From positions 248,001 through 312,000 of the forward strand of contig NZ_JARGNA010000003.1 of assembly GCF_030167905.1 (NCBI RefSeq): a stretch of DNA of 64,000 bases, in the 5' to 3' direction. This document shows, one piece after another, positions 53,011 to 61,496 of the stretch. Within the stretch, counting starts at the first letter, position 1; the number at the start of each line of letters is the position of its first letter. A program made the position numbers and the translations under genes. Under the pieces are notes generated by a model. It was given only the letters and a program-made list of their open reading frames with translations. It searched no databases and was not told where the DNA came from. The DNA comes from Flavobacterium terrisoli. GTDB lineage: Bacteria > Bacteroidota > Bacteroidia > Flavobacteriales > Flavobacteriaceae.

Positions 53011-54111
53011 TTACTGTTTCTTTTTCAATCTGTCTTTAAAAACCTTCTCAAATTTTTCCAGTTTGGGTTGGATGACCAATTCACAATAGGGTTGACTTTT
53101 ATTGTTTTCATAATAGTTTTGGTGGTAGTCTTTGGCTTTGTAAAAGGCTTTAAACGGCTCTAAAGTCGTTACGATTTTGTTCCCAAAAACTTCTTTGTTC
53201 AATTCGGCTATGATGCTTTCCGCGGATTTCTTTTGCTCTTCATTTGCATAAAAAATTACCGAACGGTATTGCGTTCCTACATCCGCGCCCTGACGGTTTA
53301 AGGTTGTTGGATCATGAACGGTAAAGAACACCTGGAAGATTTCATCCAAATTGGTTTTGGTTTTGTCATACGTAATCTGAACGACTTCCGCAGCACCGGT
53401 TCTTCCGGTACAAACTTCCTCATAACTCGGGTTTTCAACCGTTCCGCCGGCAAACCCGGAAACTACTTTTTCCACACCGTCTAAGTTTTCATAAACGGCT
53501 TCAACACACCAATAACAGCCACCGCCCAAAACGATGGTGTCAGTGTTACCTTTGCTTTCTGTAGCATCAGGAACAAAATCCAGTGAAATGGCATTCATGC
53601 AATAACGTTTTCCGGTGGGCTCCGGTCCGTCATCAAACAAATGGCCTAAATGACTGTTGCATCTGCCACAAAGCGCTTCAATTCGGCGCATGCCATACGA
53701 ATTGTCGTCTTTGAATGTGATGCTGTTTTTGTTGTCTTGCTCAAAGAAGCTTGGCCAACCGCAGCTGCTCACAAACTTTTGATCCGATTTGAACAATTTC
53801 AAACCACAAGCCGCACAATAGTAAGTGCCTTTGGTGTCGCTTTTCCACATTGTTCCGGTAAAGGCTCTTTCGGTATCAGCCTGACGCGCGACAGCATATA
53901 AATCGGGTGGCAATACTTTTTTCCATTCGGCATCAGACAGCACTAATTTGGCCGTATCGGTATTAGAATAGTATGGGTTTTCAGGTTTTGAAATTACGTT
54001 TTCCATGGCAATCGTTTTAGTTGTTTTGTTTTGGGTTTTGTTGTCTTGGCCACAAGCTGTAAAAGCAAACAGTGGTAACAAAATTAAGAAGTTAAAAATG
54101 GATTTTCGCAT
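53011..54111 (-). CDS. msrBA: MsrB-MsrA fusion methionine sulfoxide reductase, lipoprotein
   Basis: This 366-residue protein repairs oxidised methionines in the periplasm. The N-terminus is a lipoprotein signal (LLPLFAFTACGQ, Cys20). The MsrB domain (about 55-185) has the zinc motifs YYCAACGLKLF and CGRCNSHLGHLFDD, and the catalytic KRYCMNAISLDF. The MsrA domain (about 195-360) begins IVLGGGCYWCVEAVYENLDG, where the catalytic Cys is in GGGCYWC, and continues with RTGAAEVVQITYD and YHQNYYENNK. The B-then-A order is the reverse of PilB-type A-B fusions but occurs in many bacteria. A TAAATTTG -7-like box (54142-54135) precedes the start. Confidence 0.92.
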   Translation of the reverse strand: MRKSIFNFLILLPLFAFTACGQDNKTQNKTTKTIAMENVISKPENPYYSNTDTAKLVLSDAEWKKVLPPDLYAVARQADTERAFTGTMWKSDTKGTYYCAACGLKLFKSDQKFVSSCGWPSFFEQDNKNSITFKDDNSYGMRRIEALCGRCNSHLGHLFDDGPEPTGKRYCMNAISLDFVPDATESKGNTDTIVLGGGCYWCVEAVYENLDGVEKVVSGFAGGTVENPSYEEVCTGRTGAAEVVQITYDKTKTNLDEIFQVFFTVHDPTTLNRQGADVGTQYRSVIFYANEEQKKSAESIIAELNKEVFGNKIVTTLEPFKAFYKAKDYHQNYYENNKSQPYCELVIQPKLEKFEKVFKDRLKKKQ

Positions 54112-54222
54112 TGCTATTGATTTTAAATCTACTACAAATTTACATCACATATACGAGTAGAATTGTCTTGTAGATTACAAATTGCAACGATTTAAGGAAA
54201 GTTTAACGGTTGTTCGAGTGGC

Positions 54223-54257
54223 TTGATTATTAAGGCTGATTTTTTTTCGTATTTTTG
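54223..54257 (+). promoter_or_regulatory. Weak candidate promoter of the idi-queD-prx-manA string
   Basis: TATTTTTG (54250-54257) matches TAnnTTTG and lies 18 bases before the idi start; a TTG at 54223-54225 gives a spacer of 24, slightly long. The 163-base gap holds no gene that I can support. Confidence 0.35.
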
Positions 54258-54274
54258 AAGGATTATTAGAAGCT

Positions 54275-54802
54275 ATGGTCGAAGAGAAAGTAATCTTGGT
54301 CAATCCGCAAGATGAACCCATTGGGTTAATGAACAAACTGGAAGCACACGAAAAGGCTGTTTTACACCGGGCTTTTTCGGTTTTTGTGTTGAACAGTAAC
54401 AACGAAATCATGTTACAGCAACGTGCGCACCACAAATACCATTCACCGTTATTGTGGACCAACACCTGTTGCAGTCACCAACGTGAAGGCGAAACCAATA
54501 TTGAAGCCGGAACGCGTCGTTTGTACGAAGAAATGGGCATCAGGACAGAGTTGAAAGAACTGTTTCATTTTATCTACAAAGCACCGTTTGACAATGGCTT
54601 GACAGAGCACGAACTCGACCATGTGATGATTGGGTATTATAATGACGAACCACAAATCAATCCCGAAGAAGTGGAAAGCTGGAAATGGATGAAAATTGAA
54701 GACGTTAAAACCGATATGCTCAAAAATCCGAATATCTATACGGTTTGGTTCAAAATCATCTTTGATGAGTTTTACCATTATTTAGAAGACCACAAACTAT
54801 AA
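54275..54802 (+). CDS. idi: Isopentenyl-diphosphate delta-isomerase, type I
   Basis: This 175-residue Nudix-fold enzyme interconverts isopentenyl and dimethylallyl diphosphate. LVNPQDEPIGLMNKLEAHEK (about 8-27), WTNTCCSHQREGE (about 62-74) with the catalytic Cys and ligand His, and ELDHVMIGYYNDEP with the active-site Glu region are classic type I motifs. It begins a closely spaced + strand group; queD follows after 2 bases. It supports isoprenoid supply for quinones, carotenoids and the undecaprenyl carrier. Confidence 0.94.
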   Translation: MVEEKVILVNPQDEPIGLMNKLEAHEKAVLHRAFSVFVLNSNNEIMLQQRAHHKYHSPLLWTNTCCSHQREGETNIEAGTRRLYEEMGIRTELKELFHFIYKAPFDNGLTEHELDHVMIGYYNDEPQINPEEVESWKWMKIEDVKTDMLKNPNIYTVWFKIIFDEFYHYLEDHKL

Positions 54803-54804
54803 CT

Positions 54805-55215
54805 ATGAGAGTCACCGTTTCCCGTAAGGCACATTTCAATTCAGCCCACCGATTGTATCGTAAAGATTGGTCTATGGAAAAAAATGAAGCTGTTTTTGGC
54901 AAGTGCAATAATCCCAATTTTCACGGACACAATTATGAGCTAACTGTTTCGGTTACCGGAGAAATTGATCCCGAAACCGGTTATGTTATTGATACTAAAG
55001 TTTTAGCTGATTTGATTAAGGAGCATATCGAATACGCTTTTGATCATAAAAACCTAAACCTTGATGTTCCGGAGTTTGCCGATTTGAACCCAACCGCCGA
55101 AAATATAGCTGTTGTGATTTGGAATAAACTTCGTCCACACATTAGCGGTAATAAAGATTTGGAAGTGGTTTTATATGAAACGCCCCGAAATTTTGTAACC
55201 TATAAAGGCGAATAA
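54805..55215 (+). CDS. queD: 6-carboxy-5,6,7,8-tetrahydropterin synthase / PTPS family (QueD)
   Basis: This 136-residue enzyme of the T-fold family has the zinc histidines in AHFNSAHRLY (about 9-18) and NFHGHNYEL (about 36-44), the nearby Cys of FGKCNN, and the acidic/His residues of YAFDHKNLN (about 76-84) and ENIAVVIW. It probably makes 6-carboxytetrahydropterin from dihydroneopterin triphosphate on the way to queuosine; a 6-pyruvoyl activity cannot be excluded. It overlaps the peroxiredoxin start by one base (TAATG). Confidence 0.9.
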   Translation: MRVTVSRKAHFNSAHRLYRKDWSMEKNEAVFGKCNNPNFHGHNYELTVSVTGEIDPETGYVIDTKVLADLIKEHIEYAFDHKNLNLDVPEFADLNPTAENIAVVIWNKLRPHISGNKDLEVVLYETPRNFVTYKGE

Positions 55216-55658
55216 TGGAAGTTGGTGATAAAATTCCGCATTTTACATCAACCGATAGTAAAGGCAACGCTTTTGATAGTCAGGATTACACCGGAAAATT
55301 TTTGGTGATTTATTTTTATCCCAAAAATGAAACGCGGGTTTGTACCGAACAGGCTTGTTCTTTCCGCGACCAATATGAAGATTTCAAAGCGCTTGGCGCA
55401 GAAGTTATCGGCATCAGCAGTGATTCGGTAAAATCACACCAGAAGTTTACCGCCAATCATCATTTACCTTTTATTTTGCTTTCAGACGATAATAAAAAAC
55501 TACGAAAACTATTTGGAGTTCCTAATGATTATTTGGGTTTAATTCCCGGCCGCACAACTTATGTAACAGATAAGAATGGTGTTGTCCAACTGATTTTTGA
55601 CAGTACTTCGGGCAAAATTCACATTGAAAAAGCACTCGAAATGCTCAAAACACTATAA
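55215..55658 (+). CDS. bcp: Thioredoxin-dependent peroxiredoxin (Bcp/PrxQ type)
   Basis: This 147-residue peroxidase reduces hydroperoxides. The peroxidatic site is PKNETRVCTEQACSFRDQYE (about 36-55); the second Cys, five residues on, is the usual resolving Cys of alpha-type PrxQ. GAEVIGISSDSVKSHQKF follows. The catalytic motif PxxxTxxC is intact, though the usual GC before the site is VC here. It overlaps queD by one base and is followed 19 bases later by manA. Confidence 0.9.
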   Translation: MEVGDKIPHFTSTDSKGNAFDSQDYTGKFLVIYFYPKNETRVCTEQACSFRDQYEDFKALGAEVIGISSDSVKSHQKFTANHHLPFILLSDDNKKLRKLFGVPNDYLGLIPGRTTYVTDKNGVVQLIFDSTSGKIHIEKALEMLKTL

Positions 55659-55677
55659 TTTTACCAAAATTTTAAAA

Positions 55678-56640
55678 ATGACCTTATATCCGCTACAATT
55701 TGAGCCGATTTTAAAAGAAAGAATTTGGGGCGGAACCAAGTTGAAAACCTATTTGAATAAGCCAATCACTTCAGAAATTACCGGTGAAAGCTGGGAAATT
55801 TCTACTGTTGAAAATGATGTCAGTATTGTTTGCAATGGCGATTTCAAAGGAAAATCATTGAATGAATTGATAACGGAGTTTCCGGCAGAAATTTTGGGAA
55901 CCAAAGTTTATCAGGCTTTTGGCAAACAGTTCCCGTTGCTTTTCAAATATTTGGATGCCCGAGAAGATTTGTCGATTCAGTTGCACCCGAATGATGAATT
56001 GGCCAAAAAACACCACAATTCTTTTGGCAAAACCGAAATGTGGTATGTGATGCAGGCCGATGCGGATGCCCGATTGATTGTAGGCTTCAAAGCAAAATCT
56101 TCTCCTGAGGAATACATTCAGCATCTGAATGATAAAAAATTGCTTGACATTCTGGATACCAAAAAAGTGCAGAAAGGGGATGTTTTCTTCCTGGCCACCG
56201 GAACGATTCACGCCATTGGTGCTGGAAATGTCATCGCCGAAATCCAGCAAACTTCTGATATTACTTATCGTGTTTATGACTTTGATAGGATAGATGCCAA
56301 TGGGAATAAGCGTGAACTGCACAACGATTTGGCTTTGGAAGCCATCAATTACAATACGGTTGAAGCCGAACGTAAATATTCAAAAACAGAGAATGTTTCT
56401 AATGAAATAGTCAATTGTCAATACTTTACAACCAATTTTATTCCGCTCAACGGAAACCTGAAAGTCCAAAAAAATCAAGAATCCTTCACCGTTTATATGT
56501 GTGTGGATGATCACTTCGAATTGATTCATGACGGAAAAACTTATCCATATCAAAAAGGCGATACAGTTTTGATTCCGGGTTCGATGACTGATTTTCAATT
56601 GAATGGTCAGGCTTCTATACTAGAAATTTATATTTCGTAG
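55678..56640 (+). CDS. manA: Mannose-6-phosphate isomerase, class I (short form)
   Basis: This 320-residue cupin enzyme interconverts mannose-6-phosphate and fructose-6-phosphate, feeding GDP-mannose synthesis. The metal ligands are in SIQLHPNDELAKKH (about 97-110), TEMWYVM and ATGTIHAIGAGN (about 171-182), and the motif QTSDITYRVYDFDR is diagnostic of the family. The frame runs back to 55597, but the extra 27 residues overlap the peroxiredoxin gene and look random, so ATG 55678 is the start. It could supply mannose-derived sugars for the capsule locus. Confidence 0.92.
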   Translation: MTLYPLQFEPILKERIWGGTKLKTYLNKPITSEITGESWEISTVENDVSIVCNGDFKGKSLNELITEFPAEILGTKVYQAFGKQFPLLFKYLDAREDLSIQLHPNDELAKKHHNSFGKTEMWYVMQADADARLIVGFKAKSSPEEYIQHLNDKKLLDILDTKKVQKGDVFFLATGTIHAIGAGNVIAEIQQTSDITYRVYDFDRIDANGNKRELHNDLALEAINYNTVEAERKYSKTENVSNEIVNCQYFTTNFIPLNGNLKVQKNQESFTVYMCVDDHFELIHDGKTYPYQKGDTVLIPGSMTDFQLNGQASILEIYIS

Positions 56641-56641
56641 T

Positions 56642-56670
56642 TTGTATTCTAAAGATTTAGTGTAATTTTG
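56642..56670 (+). promoter_or_regulatory. Bacteroidota-type promoter of the small conserved gene
   Basis: TTG (56642-56644), an 18-base spacer and TAATTTTG (56663-56670) match the consensus fully. The ATG is at 56696. The TTG follows the manA stop by a few bases. Confidence 0.65.
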
Positions 56671-56695
56671 CGCCAAATTTAAAATTTACAAGAAA

Positions 56696-56965
56696 ATGGG
56701 AAGTGTTAAAAATTTAAAGAAAGACATCAATTTTGTTTTAGGAGATATCATTGAAGCAGTTTACATCTATGAGATGACAACTTCAGGAAAACCATCTGAC
56801 AAAACAAACGCTATCATTGATGAAGCGATTGCGTCTTTTGACGGTTTGATCACCAAAGTGAACGCAAAGAAAGTGGAAAATAAAAAGGCACATTTCAAAC
56901 AAATCAACTCAGAATTAGAACAAGTTGCTAATCAATTGGTTGAAAAAATCAACGCTTTGCAATAG
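56696..56965 (+). CDS. Small conserved helical protein of unknown function
   Basis: I do not recognise a family for this 89-residue protein. It starts MGSVKNLKKDINFVLGDIIE and is predicted almost entirely helical and lysine-rich, with no signal peptide. The second half (KKVENKKAHFKQINSELEQV, then NQLVEKINAL) has a heptad-like pattern that suggests a coiled coil. A consensus promoter precedes it. The gene stands directly upstream of a tRNA gene, with its own promoter between them. An abundant, perhaps nucleic-acid- or protein-binding factor is possible, but this is guesswork. Confidence 0.65.
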   Translation: MGSVKNLKKDINFVLGDIIEAVYIYEMTTSGKPSDKTNAIIDEAIASFDGLITKVNAKKVENKKAHFKQINSELEQVANQLVEKINALQ

Positions 56966-56995
56966 TAAAAAACAATAAAAAAGTGTAAAAATATT

Positions 56996-57025
56996 TTGGA
57001 GAATTAAATTTCACGTATATATTTG
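56996..57025 (+). promoter_or_regulatory. Bacteroidota-type promoter of tRNA-Thr
   Basis: TTG (56996-56998), a 19-base spacer and TATATTTG (57018-57025) match the consensus exactly, 16 bases before the tRNA 5' end. It is the clearest promoter in the window. It falls in the 313-base stretch between two protein genes, which otherwise holds the tRNA and its terminator. Confidence 0.8.
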
Positions 57026-57040
57026 CACTCACATTGAGAC

Positions 57041-57114
57041 GCCAGCATAGCTCAGTTGGCTAGAGCAGCTGATTTGTAATCAGCAGGTCGTGGGTTCGAG
57101 TCCCTCTGCCGGCT
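57041..57114 (+). tRNA. tRNA-Thr (anticodon TGT)
   Basis: The 74 bases fold into a cloverleaf. D-arm GCTC/GAGC is followed by anticodon stem GCTGA/TCAGC with loop TTTGTAA (anticodon TGT, reading ACA). The variable loop is AGGTC and the T-loop TTCGAGT. CCA is not encoded. Two stem positions do not pair in the standard way: A4 against C in the acceptor stem (GCCAGCA with TGCCGGC), and T against T in the second pair of the T stem (GTGGG with CCCTC). The gene has a clear promoter and a terminator, so it is probably expressed. Confidence 0.95.
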
Positions 57115-57121
57115 CAATAAC

Positions 57122-57151
57122 AAAACCATCACTGAAAAGTGGTGGTTTTTT
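57122..57151 (+). terminator. Intrinsic terminator after tRNA-Thr
   Basis: AACCATCAC (57124-57132) pairs with GTGGTGGTT (57139-57147) with one G-U, around TGAAAA, followed by TTTT G TTTTT. It ends the tRNA transcript 8 bases after its 3' end. The 120 bases from here to the next start show no other feature that I can support. Confidence 0.85.
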
Positions 57152-57278
57152 GTTTTTATGGGCGTCAATGTTTCAAAAAATTTGTCGCTAAGTCATTTCT
57201 ATTTGTATCTTTATAAGCTGTCAAAAATTGAAAGGCAGTTGGAATTCGCCCCGAATAACAATTTAAAAATTAAAGTTT

Positions 57279-57758
57279 ATGTGTACGACAAAACAAAGTG
57301 AATTTATGCAAGAGGCTATCAACCTGTCTATCGAGAATGTAAAATCGGGAAAAGGCGGGCCTTTTGGTGCGGTAATCGTCAAAGACGGTAAAATTATTGC
57401 CCGAGGAGCTAATGGTGTAACTTCTACCAATGATCCAACGGCACATGCTGAAGTAGTAGCCATCCGAAATGCCTGCAAGGAGCTGGGTACTTTCCAATTG
57501 GATGGTTGCGAAATCTATACGAGTTGCGAACCTTGTCCGATGTGTTTGGGTGCGATTTATTGGGCAAGACCCGATAAAATGTATTTCGCCAATACCAAAA
57601 AAGATGCAGCCGATATCCAATTTGATGACCAATTTATCTACGAAGAATTAGAATTGCCTTATCAAAACCGAAAGCTGCAAACAGAGCAAATGATGCGTGC
57701 AGAAGCGTTGGAAGCTTTCCAATTGTGGTCAAAAAGTGTGGCTAAAATAGAATACTAA
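57279..57758 (+). CDS. guaD: Guanine deaminase, cytidine-deaminase-fold type
   Basis: This 159-residue zinc enzyme converts guanine to xanthine. The motifs are GKGGPFGAVIVKDG (about 23-36), the zinc/proton-shuttle DPTAHAEVVAIRNAC (about 52-66) and YTSCEPCPMCLGAIYWARPD (about 85-104). The C-terminal part FDDQFIYEELELP and FQLWSKSVAKIEY closely follows the B. subtilis GuaD layout, in which the C-terminus swaps over the active site. Xanthine dehydrogenase genes follow at 10 bases, which supports the purine role over tRNA or cytidine deamination. Confidence 0.9.
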   Translation: MCTTKQSEFMQEAINLSIENVKSGKGGPFGAVIVKDGKIIARGANGVTSTNDPTAHAEVVAIRNACKELGTFQLDGCEIYTSCEPCPMCLGAIYWARPDKMYFANTKKDAADIQFDDQFIYEELELPYQNRKLQTEQMMRAEALEAFQLWSKSVAKIEY

Positions 57759-57767
57759 AATCGGCTC

Positions 57768-59171
57768 ATGATTCAATTTCTCTTAAATCAAAGACTCATC
57801 ACGACCGACAAACCGGCAAGTACTACGCTTTTGGATTTCATCCGTTATGATGAAAACCTGCGCGGGACCAAAATCGGTTGTCGCGAAGGCGATTGTGGTG
57901 CTTGTACGGTTTTAATCGGTTCGCTCAAAGACGGCAAAATGGAATACATCAGCGCCACTTCTTGCCTGACGCCGTTACCCAATGCCCATGGAAAACACAT
58001 CGTAACCGTTGAAGGAACCAATCTTCCGGATAAACTCAACCAGGCGCAACAAGCAATGGTCGATTGTTCGGGAACACAATGTGGTTTCTGTACGCCGGGT
58101 TTTGTCAATTCGATGAGTGGCTATGCGTTGACTTGTTCGGAAGCGACAGTTGAAAATGCCATTAGTGCCATTGATGGCAATATTTGTCGCTGCACCGGTT
58201 ATAAATCGATTGAAAGAGCTGCCGCCAACCTGACAGAGAAATTAGAAAAGAAAGACCAGCAAAATCCTTTGTCTTGGTTGGTGGCCAATGAATTTGTACC
58301 TGAATATTTTTTGGAAGTACCTGAAAAAATTAAGGCTATCCAAAGCAAAGAATACAATTCCAATGGCCAAGTACCAATTGGCGGCGGAACCGATTTGTAT
58401 GTGCAAAAACATGATGAGTTGCACGAATATGATTTGGATTATTTATTCGACAAGGCAGCACTCAACGGCATTACCTTCAACGGAAACATTTGCACGCTGA
58501 AATCTTCAGCAACTGTTACCGATTTGATGGAGAACGAAACCTTGTTGAATGCCATTCCGAATTGGTACCATTACCTAAAATTATTGTCTTCAACACCAAT
58601 CCGTAACATCGCTACGATAGCCGGAAACATTGCCAACGGTTCACCAATTGGGGATTTTACAATTATTCTCTTGGCTATGAAAGCCGAATTAACATTATCT
58701 AACAAAGAGAATGTAAGTCGCAAAGTAATGCTGAAAGATTTTTATTTAGGCTATAAAACCTTGGATAAGAAAGAAGGCGAAATTATCACTGAAATCACTT
58801 TTGAAGTACCAAATAACGGAACCAAATTCAACTTCGAAAAAGTCTGTAAACGACAGTATTTAGACATTGCCAGCGTGAATACCGCCATTACTATTTCTAC
58901 TAATGAAAATGCAATCAGTGATGCACAAGTATCCATTGGTGGCGTTGGACCGATTCCGAAATATTTAGCAAAAACAACTGCCTTTTTGGTTGGAAAAGAA
59001 TTGAATTTGGCTACTGTAAAAGAAGCCGAAGCCATTCTGCAAACCGAATTATCACCAATAAGTGATGCCCGTGGCACCGAAGCTTACAAAAGATTATTGG
59101 CGCGCCAATTGTTCTTTGCGCATTTCATCACACTGTTTCCGGAAACCTTTAAAATGGACGATTTAGTATGA
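57768..59171 (+). CDS. xdhA: Xanthine dehydrogenase small subunit (2Fe-2S and FAD)
   Basis: This 467-residue subunit carries electrons from the molybdenum centre to NAD. Its N-terminal plant-type 2Fe-2S domain has CREGDCGACTVLIG (about 38-51), the second cluster domain has CGFCTPGFVNSM (about 105-116) and NICRCTGYKSIERA (about 138-151). The FAD domain (about 180-460) has PIGGGTDLYVQ and STPIRNIATIAGNIANGSPI. Its fused 2Fe-2S/FAD form matches the two-subunit bacterial XDH of Rhodobacter. It overlaps xdhB by 4 bases (ATGA). Confidence 0.93.
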   Translation: MIQFLLNQRLITTDKPASTTLLDFIRYDENLRGTKIGCREGDCGACTVLIGSLKDGKMEYISATSCLTPLPNAHGKHIVTVEGTNLPDKLNQAQQAMVDCSGTQCGFCTPGFVNSMSGYALTCSEATVENAISAIDGNICRCTGYKSIERAAANLTEKLEKKDQQNPLSWLVANEFVPEYFLEVPEKIKAIQSKEYNSNGQVPIGGGTDLYVQKHDELHEYDLDYLFDKAALNGITFNGNICTLKSSATVTDLMENETLLNAIPNWYHYLKLLSSTPIRNIATIAGNIANGSPIGDFTIILLAMKAELTLSNKENVSRKVMLKDFYLGYKTLDKKEGEIITEITFEVPNNGTKFNFEKVCKRQYLDIASVNTAITISTNENAISDAQVSIGGVGPIPKYLAKTTAFLVGKELNLATVKEAEAILQTELSPISDARGTEAYKRLLARQLFFAHFITLFPETFKMDDLV

Positions 59172-61420
59172 TTAATATAGACGCTCATAACCACGTAAAA
59201 GGAAAGTCAATCTACTTAGATGATATCCAGGAAATACAAGGAACGTTGTATGCCTTGCCGTTTGACGCGACTGTGGCTCATGCCAAAATCAAAAATCTTG
59301 ATTTGGAAAGTGCTTTAAAAAGTCATGGAATCGTTACCATTTTAACGGCCAAAGATGTTCCGGGTTTAAACCAAATCGGAGGCATCATTCCCGACGAACC
59401 GTTATTTGCCGAAGACGAAGTTCATTTCCGCGGACAAGTCATTGCTTTAATCGTTGGTCAATCCGAACACGATTGCCGAATGGCGGCCAAATTAATCAAA
59501 GTCGATTACGAAGAATTACCCGTTATTGTTGACCCGAGAGAAGCACAAGCTAAAGGTAAATTAATCATGCCACCGCGAAGTTTCAAACTCGGCAATACTG
59601 CTGAAGCCTGGTCACAATGCGATCACATTATCGAAGGGCGAAGCGACGTCAACGGACAGGAACATTTATACATAGAAACACAAGGCGCTTACGCCCGACC
59701 AAAAGAAGACGGTAGCATTATCATATCATCCTCAACACAGGGACCAACAGCCGTGCAAAGAATGGTCGCTCAGGTTTTGGGCATTCCGATGCACAAAATT
59801 GAAATAGATACCGTTCGTTTAGGCGGTGGTTTTGGTGGAAAAGAAGACCAAGCAACACCTTGGGCTGTGATGGTCGCTTTGGCAACGCAAATTCTGCACA
59901 AACCGGTGAAAATGTCAATGCACCGCATGGACGATATGCGCATGACAGGAAAACGTCATCCGTATTCAGCCGATTTTAAAATTGGGTTAACCAAAGATTT
60001 AAAAATACTCGCTTACGAAGTAACACATTATCAAAATGCCGGAGCTGCAGCCGATTTATCACCTGCAGTAATGGAAAGAACATTGTTCCATTCGACCAAC
60101 TCTTATTTTGTACCGAATGTGATTGCAACGGCATACAGCTGTAAAACCAACTTACCTCCAAACACCGCATTTCGCGGATTTGGCGGACCGCAAGGAAAAT
60201 TCGCTATCGAAGCAGCGATAGTTAAAGCTGCAGAAACTTTAGGTATTTCTCCGGCAGTTATACAAAAGGCCAATTTGGTCAAAGAAGGCGATGAGTTGTC
60301 ATATGGGCAGATTCTGACTCAGGTTGAAGCAACCAATGCATGGGAAAGCTGTATGAAAAGCTACGATTATGAAAGCCAAAAACAAAGAGTAGCAGAATTT
60401 AATTCGAAAAATAGCAGATTCAAAAAAGGTTTGGCCATCCAACCGATTTGTTTCGGGATTTCGTTTACCAATACGATGATGAACCACGCCCGCGCTTTGG
60501 TACACATTTACCACGATGGAAGTGTTGTGGTGAGCACTGGCGCAGTTGAAATGGGACAAGGGGTTAATACCAAAATGCTCCAGATTGTAGTCGAAACCTT
60601 TGGAATTAATGCCAATAAAGTCCGGATTGAATCTACGAATACATTACGCGTGGCCAATACATCACCAACAGCCGCCAGTGCCGGAGCTGACCTTAACGGG
60701 AAAGCTTTGCAAATGGCTTGTAACGCTTTGTTGGAACGATTAAAAGCAGTCGCGCAAAAAGAATATACTGACCAAATTATCGAACTCAAAGACGAAATGG
60801 TCTATGCCAATGAAACTAAAACAGAAATCTCCTGGAAAGATTTGATCCTTCGTGCATTTACCCAAAGGGTTGCGCTTTCAGAAAATGCGCATTACGCAAC
60901 ACCAACGATTCATTACGATAAAACCAAAGAAAAAGGACATCCGTTTGCGTATCACGTTTACGGAACATCGATTCACGAAGTAACCGTTGATTGTTTGAAA
61001 GGAACTTATGAATTTGACGCGATTAACATTGTGCACGATTTCGGAAAAAGCATGAATAAGGACATCGACAACGGTCAGATTGAAGGTGGTTTGGTGCAGG
61101 GAATCGGTTGGATGACATTGGAAGAAATCATTTATAACGATCAGGGGAGATTGGTTTCGAATGCGCTATCGACCTATAAAGTACCTGATATTTATTCGGT
61201 GCCAAAGGTAATCAACGTGCAACATTTGGAAACCGAAGGTCATGAACTCGCCATTAAAAAATCAAAAGCCGTGGGCGAACCACCATTGATGTATGGTATC
61301 GGTGCGTATTTTGCCATTCGCAACGCGGTGAAAGCATTTAATCCTGATGCAGATCTGGCTGTGAATGCACCTTATACGCCGGAAAAAGTATTGATGGACT
61401 TGTATAGGATGGAGCGTTAA
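59168..61420 (+). CDS. xdhB: Xanthine dehydrogenase molybdopterin-binding large subunit
   Basis: The 750-residue catalytic subunit hydroxylates hypoxanthine and xanthine to urate. Molybdopterin and active-site motifs are GGGFGGKEDQATPWA (about 218-232), the substrate-binding FRGFGGPQGKFAIE (about 336-349), GAVEMGQGVNTKMLQ (about 458-472) and the catalytic Glu of AVGEPPLMYGIGAYF (about 699-713). N-terminal KSIYLDDI and QEHLYIETQGAYA also match. It ends at a small hairpin terminator and is followed by xdhC. Confidence 0.94.
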   Translation: MINIDAHNHVKGKSIYLDDIQEIQGTLYALPFDATVAHAKIKNLDLESALKSHGIVTILTAKDVPGLNQIGGIIPDEPLFAEDEVHFRGQVIALIVGQSEHDCRMAAKLIKVDYEELPVIVDPREAQAKGKLIMPPRSFKLGNTAEAWSQCDHIIEGRSDVNGQEHLYIETQGAYARPKEDGSIIISSSTQGPTAVQRMVAQVLGIPMHKIEIDTVRLGGGFGGKEDQATPWAVMVALATQILHKPVKMSMHRMDDMRMTGKRHPYSADFKIGLTKDLKILAYEVTHYQNAGAAADLSPAVMERTLFHSTNSYFVPNVIATAYSCKTNLPPNTAFRGFGGPQGKFAIEAAIVKAAETLGISPAVIQKANLVKEGDELSYGQILTQVEATNAWESCMKSYDYESQKQRVAEFNSKNSRFKKGLAIQPICFGISFTNTMMNHARALVHIYHDGSVVVSTGAVEMGQGVNTKMLQIVVETFGINANKVRIESTNTLRVANTSPTAASAGADLNGKALQMACNALLERLKAVAQKEYTDQIIELKDEMVYANETKTEISWKDLILRAFTQRVALSENAHYATPTIHYDKTKEKGHPFAYHVYGTSIHEVTVDCLKGTYEFDAINIVHDFGKSMNKDIDNGQIEGGLVQGIGWMTLEEIIYNDQGRLVSNALSTYKVPDIYSVPKVINVQHLETEGHELAIKKSKAVGEPPLMYGIGAYFAIRNAVKAFNPDADLAVNAPYTPEKVLMDLYRMER

Positions 61421-61421
61421 G

Positions 61422-61443
61422 AAAATATCCGGTGGATATTTTT
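61422..61443 (+). terminator. Hairpin after xdhB (attenuator or weak terminator)
   Basis: AAAATATCC (61422-61430) pairs with GGATATTTT (61434-61442) around GGT, followed by a short T-run. It starts one base after the xdhB stop. The AT-rich stem may only reduce read-through into xdhC-moeA, giving structural genes more transcript than the maturation genes. Confidence 0.6.
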
Positions 61444-61496
61444 AGCGAACAGGCCAGATGGCGCGTTGGCATCTAAATCAAAAGAGTTTTCCAATT

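Noticed and set aside
55855..56322. 155-codon minus-strand open frame in manA
   Set aside because: It is antisense to the metal-binding core of manA and has no plausible start region or motif.
57279..57758. tRNA adenosine deaminase (TadA) as the identity of the deaminase
   Set aside because: The C-terminal part follows guanine deaminase, and the gene leads a xanthine dehydrogenase operon.
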